DNA from: an uncultured Porphyromonadaceae bacterium
GTDB taxonomy: Bacteria > Bacteroidota > Bacteroidia > Bacteroidales > Muribaculaceae
Length of the DNA: 64,000 bases
Reading direction: 5' to 3'
NCBI GenBank assembly: GCA_947175215.1
Contig: CAMWLR010000003.1
Location: 1 to 64,000, forward strand
Below the pieces are notes generated by a model that was not told where the DNA came from, did not search any database, and saw only the letters and a program-made list of their open reading frames with translations. The position numbers and the translations under genes are program-made. Of this stretch, positions 61,700 to 64,000 are shown piece after piece; the stretch's first letter is position 1, and the number at the start of each line of letters is the position of its first letter.

Positions 61700-62860
61700 A
61701 TGAAACTCCTCTTACCCGCTACCATATTATTCTCGTTAGCTACCCTCACAGCCAATGCAGCCGATCATCAGAACGGATCAGGGGAGACTGACGGTTACAC
61801 ACTCGTGTGGCAAGATCTCTTTGATGCAGATGAGCTAAACCCACTCAGATGGGATATTGAGGTCAACGGATCGGGGGGTGGCAATAACGAACTGCAATAT
61901 TATACCGACCGTCCTGAAAACGTCCGCCTCGGTGATGACGGCCGGGGCAATCACTGCCTGATACTCACCGCCCGTCGCGAGAGTTACAAGGGCCGTAATT
62001 TTACCAGCGGCCGCGTTAACTCAAAAGGACGAATAGCCTTTACCCACGGCAAGATGGAGGCCTCCATAAAATTCCCCTCGACCGCTAACGGCCTCTGGCC
62101 GGCATTCTGGATGATGGGTAACGACTATGACGATGTCGGCTGGCCGCGCTGCGGAGAGACCGATATAATCGAGATGGGGCATATCGACGGCATCAATGCC
62201 GGAGCGCAAGACCGATACTTCAACGGCGCATGTCACTGGGGCCCCGCTTGGCCTAACGCCTCTTACGCAAAGCATACCACAAAATCTTATAGTCTGCAAG
62301 ACGGCGAGTTCCATCTCTTTACAATAATTTGGGATGAGAACGGCATAAAGATGTATGTCGATCTCGACAAACATCCCGTCCAGAATCCCTACTATAAATT
62401 TGATTGCCCGCAGGATGACCCCGGCAACGAGTGGTCAGCCGGCAATTACTTCCACAAAGACAACTTCATCCTCTTTAATCTCGCTATCGGCGGCAATTTC
62501 CCCTCAATACATACCCCCGAGGGGATCACTGCCCTCAATAGCGCCAACGACAACCAGGCCTCGATGTATATCAATTATGTACGCATCTATCAAAAAGGCC
62601 TGACATCTGAGAACACTGACTTTCTCGATCTTGGCGATGACAAGTCGGGAATCGAGACCGTATCAACCGAGACAAAAGAGGACACCATAAAATATGACGG
62701 TCACACCATCCTCTCTCACGACCGCAACCTCACGCTCTACACCCTGTCTGGCCGTCAGGTCGCCGCCACAGACACCGGCAGACTTTCGACGTCGGGGATT
62801 ACCCCGGGACTCTACCTTGCCACCAGCCCATCAGCTTCGCTCAAGGTAGTGATACGATAA
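61700..62860 (+). CDS. GH16 endo-beta-glucanase (laminarinase-type) with T9SS-like tail
   Basis: Retaining endo-glucanase expected to cut beta-1,3- or mixed-linkage glucan. The 386-aa protein has a signal peptide (ATILFSLATLTANAADHQ), then the GH16 jelly-roll (about 30-305) with WDIEVNGSGGGNNELQYYTD, GRVNSKGRIAFTHGKMEASIKFP and the catalytic block CGETDIIEMG: nucleophile Glu153, Asp155 and acid/base Glu158. The laminarinase sub-type is supported by ANGLWPAFWMMG. The C-terminal 65 residues (LTLYTLSGRQVAATDTG ... LKVVIR) form a T9SS-type tail. There is no lipobox. Confidence 0.93.
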   Translation: MKLLLPATILFSLATLTANAADHQNGSGETDGYTLVWQDLFDADELNPLRWDIEVNGSGGGNNELQYYTDRPENVRLGDDGRGNHCLILTARRESYKGRNFTSGRVNSKGRIAFTHGKMEASIKFPSTANGLWPAFWMMGNDYDDVGWPRCGETDIIEMGHIDGINAGAQDRYFNGACHWGPAWPNASYAKHTTKSYSLQDGEFHLFTIIWDENGIKMYVDLDKHPVQNPYYKFDCPQDDPGNEWSAGNYFHKDNFILFNLAIGGNFPSIHTPEGITALNSANDNQASMYINYVRIYQKGLTSENTDFLDLGDDKSGIETVSTETKEDTIKYDGHTILSHDRNLTLYTLSGRQVAATDTGRLSTSGITPGLYLATSPSASLKVVIR

Positions 62861-62976
62861 GGTCACTTACACTATAAGACTAATCTTCAAACCATTACAA
62901 ACCGCACTGTAACAGTAAGGGTATATATCCCCCTACTGCTGCAAGCTATCTTATTATCATATACAACCCTAAAAAC

Positions 62977-64000
62977 ATGAATAAATTACTCATATCCGCC
63001 TTAATGTCAGGATGCTGTCTCTCGACCATGGGGGCATCGATGACAGATGCACAGATCGACAGCTGTGTCGTTGATATGATCGGCCGCATGACTCTCGCCG
63101 AGAAGATCGGTCAGCTCAATCAGTTGTCAGGTTATGGCTACGCACCCGATATGATCGGCTCTATCCGTGACGGGGCTGTCGGCTCTATCCTAAATGAGAC
63201 CGACCCCGAGGTTGTCAATAAACTCCAACGCGAGGCAGTCGAGAACACCCGCCTGGGGATACCCCTGATTTTTGCACGTGACGTTATCCACGGCTTCCGC
63301 ACTATCTTCCCTATCCCTCTGGGTCAGGCTGCATCATGGAACCGAGACATGGTCGAGGAGGGAGCCCGGGTAGCTGCCGATGAGGCCTCGTCAGTCGGTA
63401 TCCGCTGGACATTCTCTCCTATGCTCGATATCGCACGCGATGCCCGCTGGGGACGCATGGCCGAAGGCTTTGGCGAAGACACCTATCTCACCTCAGAGCT
63501 CGGCGTGGCTATGGTCAAGGGGTATCAGAGTGACGATCTCTCAGCCCCCAACACCATGGCGGCATGTGCCAAACATTTTGCAGGATATGGCGCAGCTGAG
63601 AGCGGCCGCGACTACAACACCACATGGATCCCCGAGATACAGTTGCGCGAGACTTACCTCCCCCCTTTCAAGGCAGCCTCTGATGCCGGAGCGGCAACAT
63701 TCATGTGCTCATTTAATGACATCTGCGGCGTACCCTCGTCAGGCAACCGTCACCTGCTTCAGGAGATACTGCGCGATGAATGGGGATTTGACGGTCTGAT
63801 GGTAAGCGACTGGGGCTCGATACAGCAGATGATTCCTCACGGATATTCCGCCGATCTCAGTCAGGCAGCCGCACAGGCAGCTGATGCCGGCGTCGATGTC
63901 GATATGGAGAGTTATGCCTACATCTCTCATCTCAATGATCTCGTGACTGCCGGTAAGGTATCTGAGGCACGCGTAGATTCGCTCGTCGCCAATGTGTTGC
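62977..64000 (+). CDS. bglX: GH3 beta-glucosidase, 3' part cut by window end
   Basis: Start of an exo-acting beta-glucosidase; 341 codons are visible of the usual 740-770. A short signal peptide (LLISALMSGCCLSTMGAS; the Cys pair might instead form a lipobox) is followed by the GH3 N-terminal barrel: IPLIFARDVIHGFRTIFPIPLGQ, SPMLDIARDARWGRMAEGFGED, KHFAGYGAAESGRDYN, and the nucleophile Asp278 in MVSDWGS. It would release glucose from oligosaccharides produced by the GH16 enzyme. BglX is the closest named relative; the symbol is tentative. The frame continues past the window edge. Confidence 0.93.
   Translation, partial: MNKLLISALMSGCCLSTMGASMTDAQIDSCVVDMIGRMTLAEKIGQLNQLSGYGYAPDMIGSIRDGAVGSILNETDPEVVNKLQREAVENTRLGIPLIFARDVIHGFRTIFPIPLGQAASWNRDMVEEGARVAADEASSVGIRWTFSPMLDIARDARWGRMAEGFGEDTYLTSELGVAMVKGYQSDDLSAPNTMAACAKHFAGYGAAESGRDYNTTWIPEIQLRETYLPPFKAASDAGAATFMCSFNDICGVPSSGNRHLLQEILRDEWGFDGLMVSDWGSIQQMIPHGYSADLSQAAAQAADAGVDVDMESYAYISHLNDLVTAGKVSEARVDSLVANVL

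Noticed and set aside
62913-62938. Hairpin between GH16 and GH3 genes as terminator
   Set aside because: The stem is bulged and lacks a U-tract; the two genes probably remain linked.
1-64000. CRISPR array, prophage, insertion sequence or integrative element
   Set aside because: No spaced direct-repeat array, transposase, integrase, relaxase or phage structural gene was seen in reading the window.

Overview
The window looks like a chromosomal piece of a gut-type Bacteroidales bacterium, and a Muribaculaceae-like lineage fits best, although family level is an inference. The grounds are repeated promoters of the Bacteroidota form (-7 TAnnTTTG, -33 TTTG, about 19-20 bp apart), a SusC/SusD locus with a membrane-spanning propeller/HTH regulator, C-terminal type IX secretion (T9SS) sorting tails, PorT-like barrels, the succinate-propionate mutase pair, DUF4827/DUF4136/PepSY-like lipoproteins, and little sign of Shine-Dalgarno sites. 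No phage, integrase, insertion sequence, rRNA or CRISPR array was seen; the content is mostly core genes with one carbohydrate locus at the right end.

Layout. 0-3 kb: tRNA-Ser(UGA) and dnaG, both leftward. 2.9-8.7 kb: a complete RND efflux operon (outer membrane factor, adaptor, pump) closed by a strong terminator. 8.8-13.6 kb, leftward: a beta-barrel protein, a coiled-coil lipoprotein, and an operon of PBP4-type dacB, a repeat-containing hypothetical gene and rsmI. 13.8-15.1 kb: TetR regulator and fabG. 15.3-19.1 kb, leftward operon: small conserved protein, agmatine deiminase, N-carbamoylputrescine amidase (together agmatine to putrescine), then an ABC-type ATPase fused to a DUF4435/TOPRIM domain. 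19.3-24.7 kb: a secreted alpha/beta hydrolase behind a duplicated promoter element, then methylmalonyl-CoA mutase mutA-mutB behind a long, structured leader.

24.8-31 kb: a membrane-anchored solute-binding-like protein, an AT-richer stretch with a doubtful small gene and a large secreted repeat protein with a T9SS-like tail, and an exported type I pullulanase. 31-43.5 kb: cell-envelope and housekeeping genes (DUF4136 lipoprotein, mltG, PorT-like barrel, pyrK-pyrD, ftsY-rimO-isochorismate synthase, nrnA-DUF4827-glmM-NlpC/P60-PepSY-like). 43.5-51 kb, leftward: hypothetical gene, miaA, a polytopic membrane protein, a DPP4-type S9 peptidase and a coiled-coil protein with an AT-hook-like tail; then a PEGA/WG-repeat protein.

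52.3-64 kb: a probable beta-glucan (laminarin-type) utilisation locus: a divergent one-component membrane regulator, SusC, SusD, a secreted binding-type protein, a GH16 endo-glucanase and the start of a GH3 beta-glucosidase cut by the window end. The GH16 and the binding-type protein have T9SS-like tails instead of lipoboxes, suggesting surface delivery by T9SS.

The items most worth a second look are the three-hairpin leader ahead of mutA (not a recognisable cobalamin riboswitch), the ATPase-TOPRIM fusion resembling a single-chain PARIS-type protein inside a polyamine operon, the duplicated promoter at 19.2 kb, and the T9SS-tailed glucan locus.
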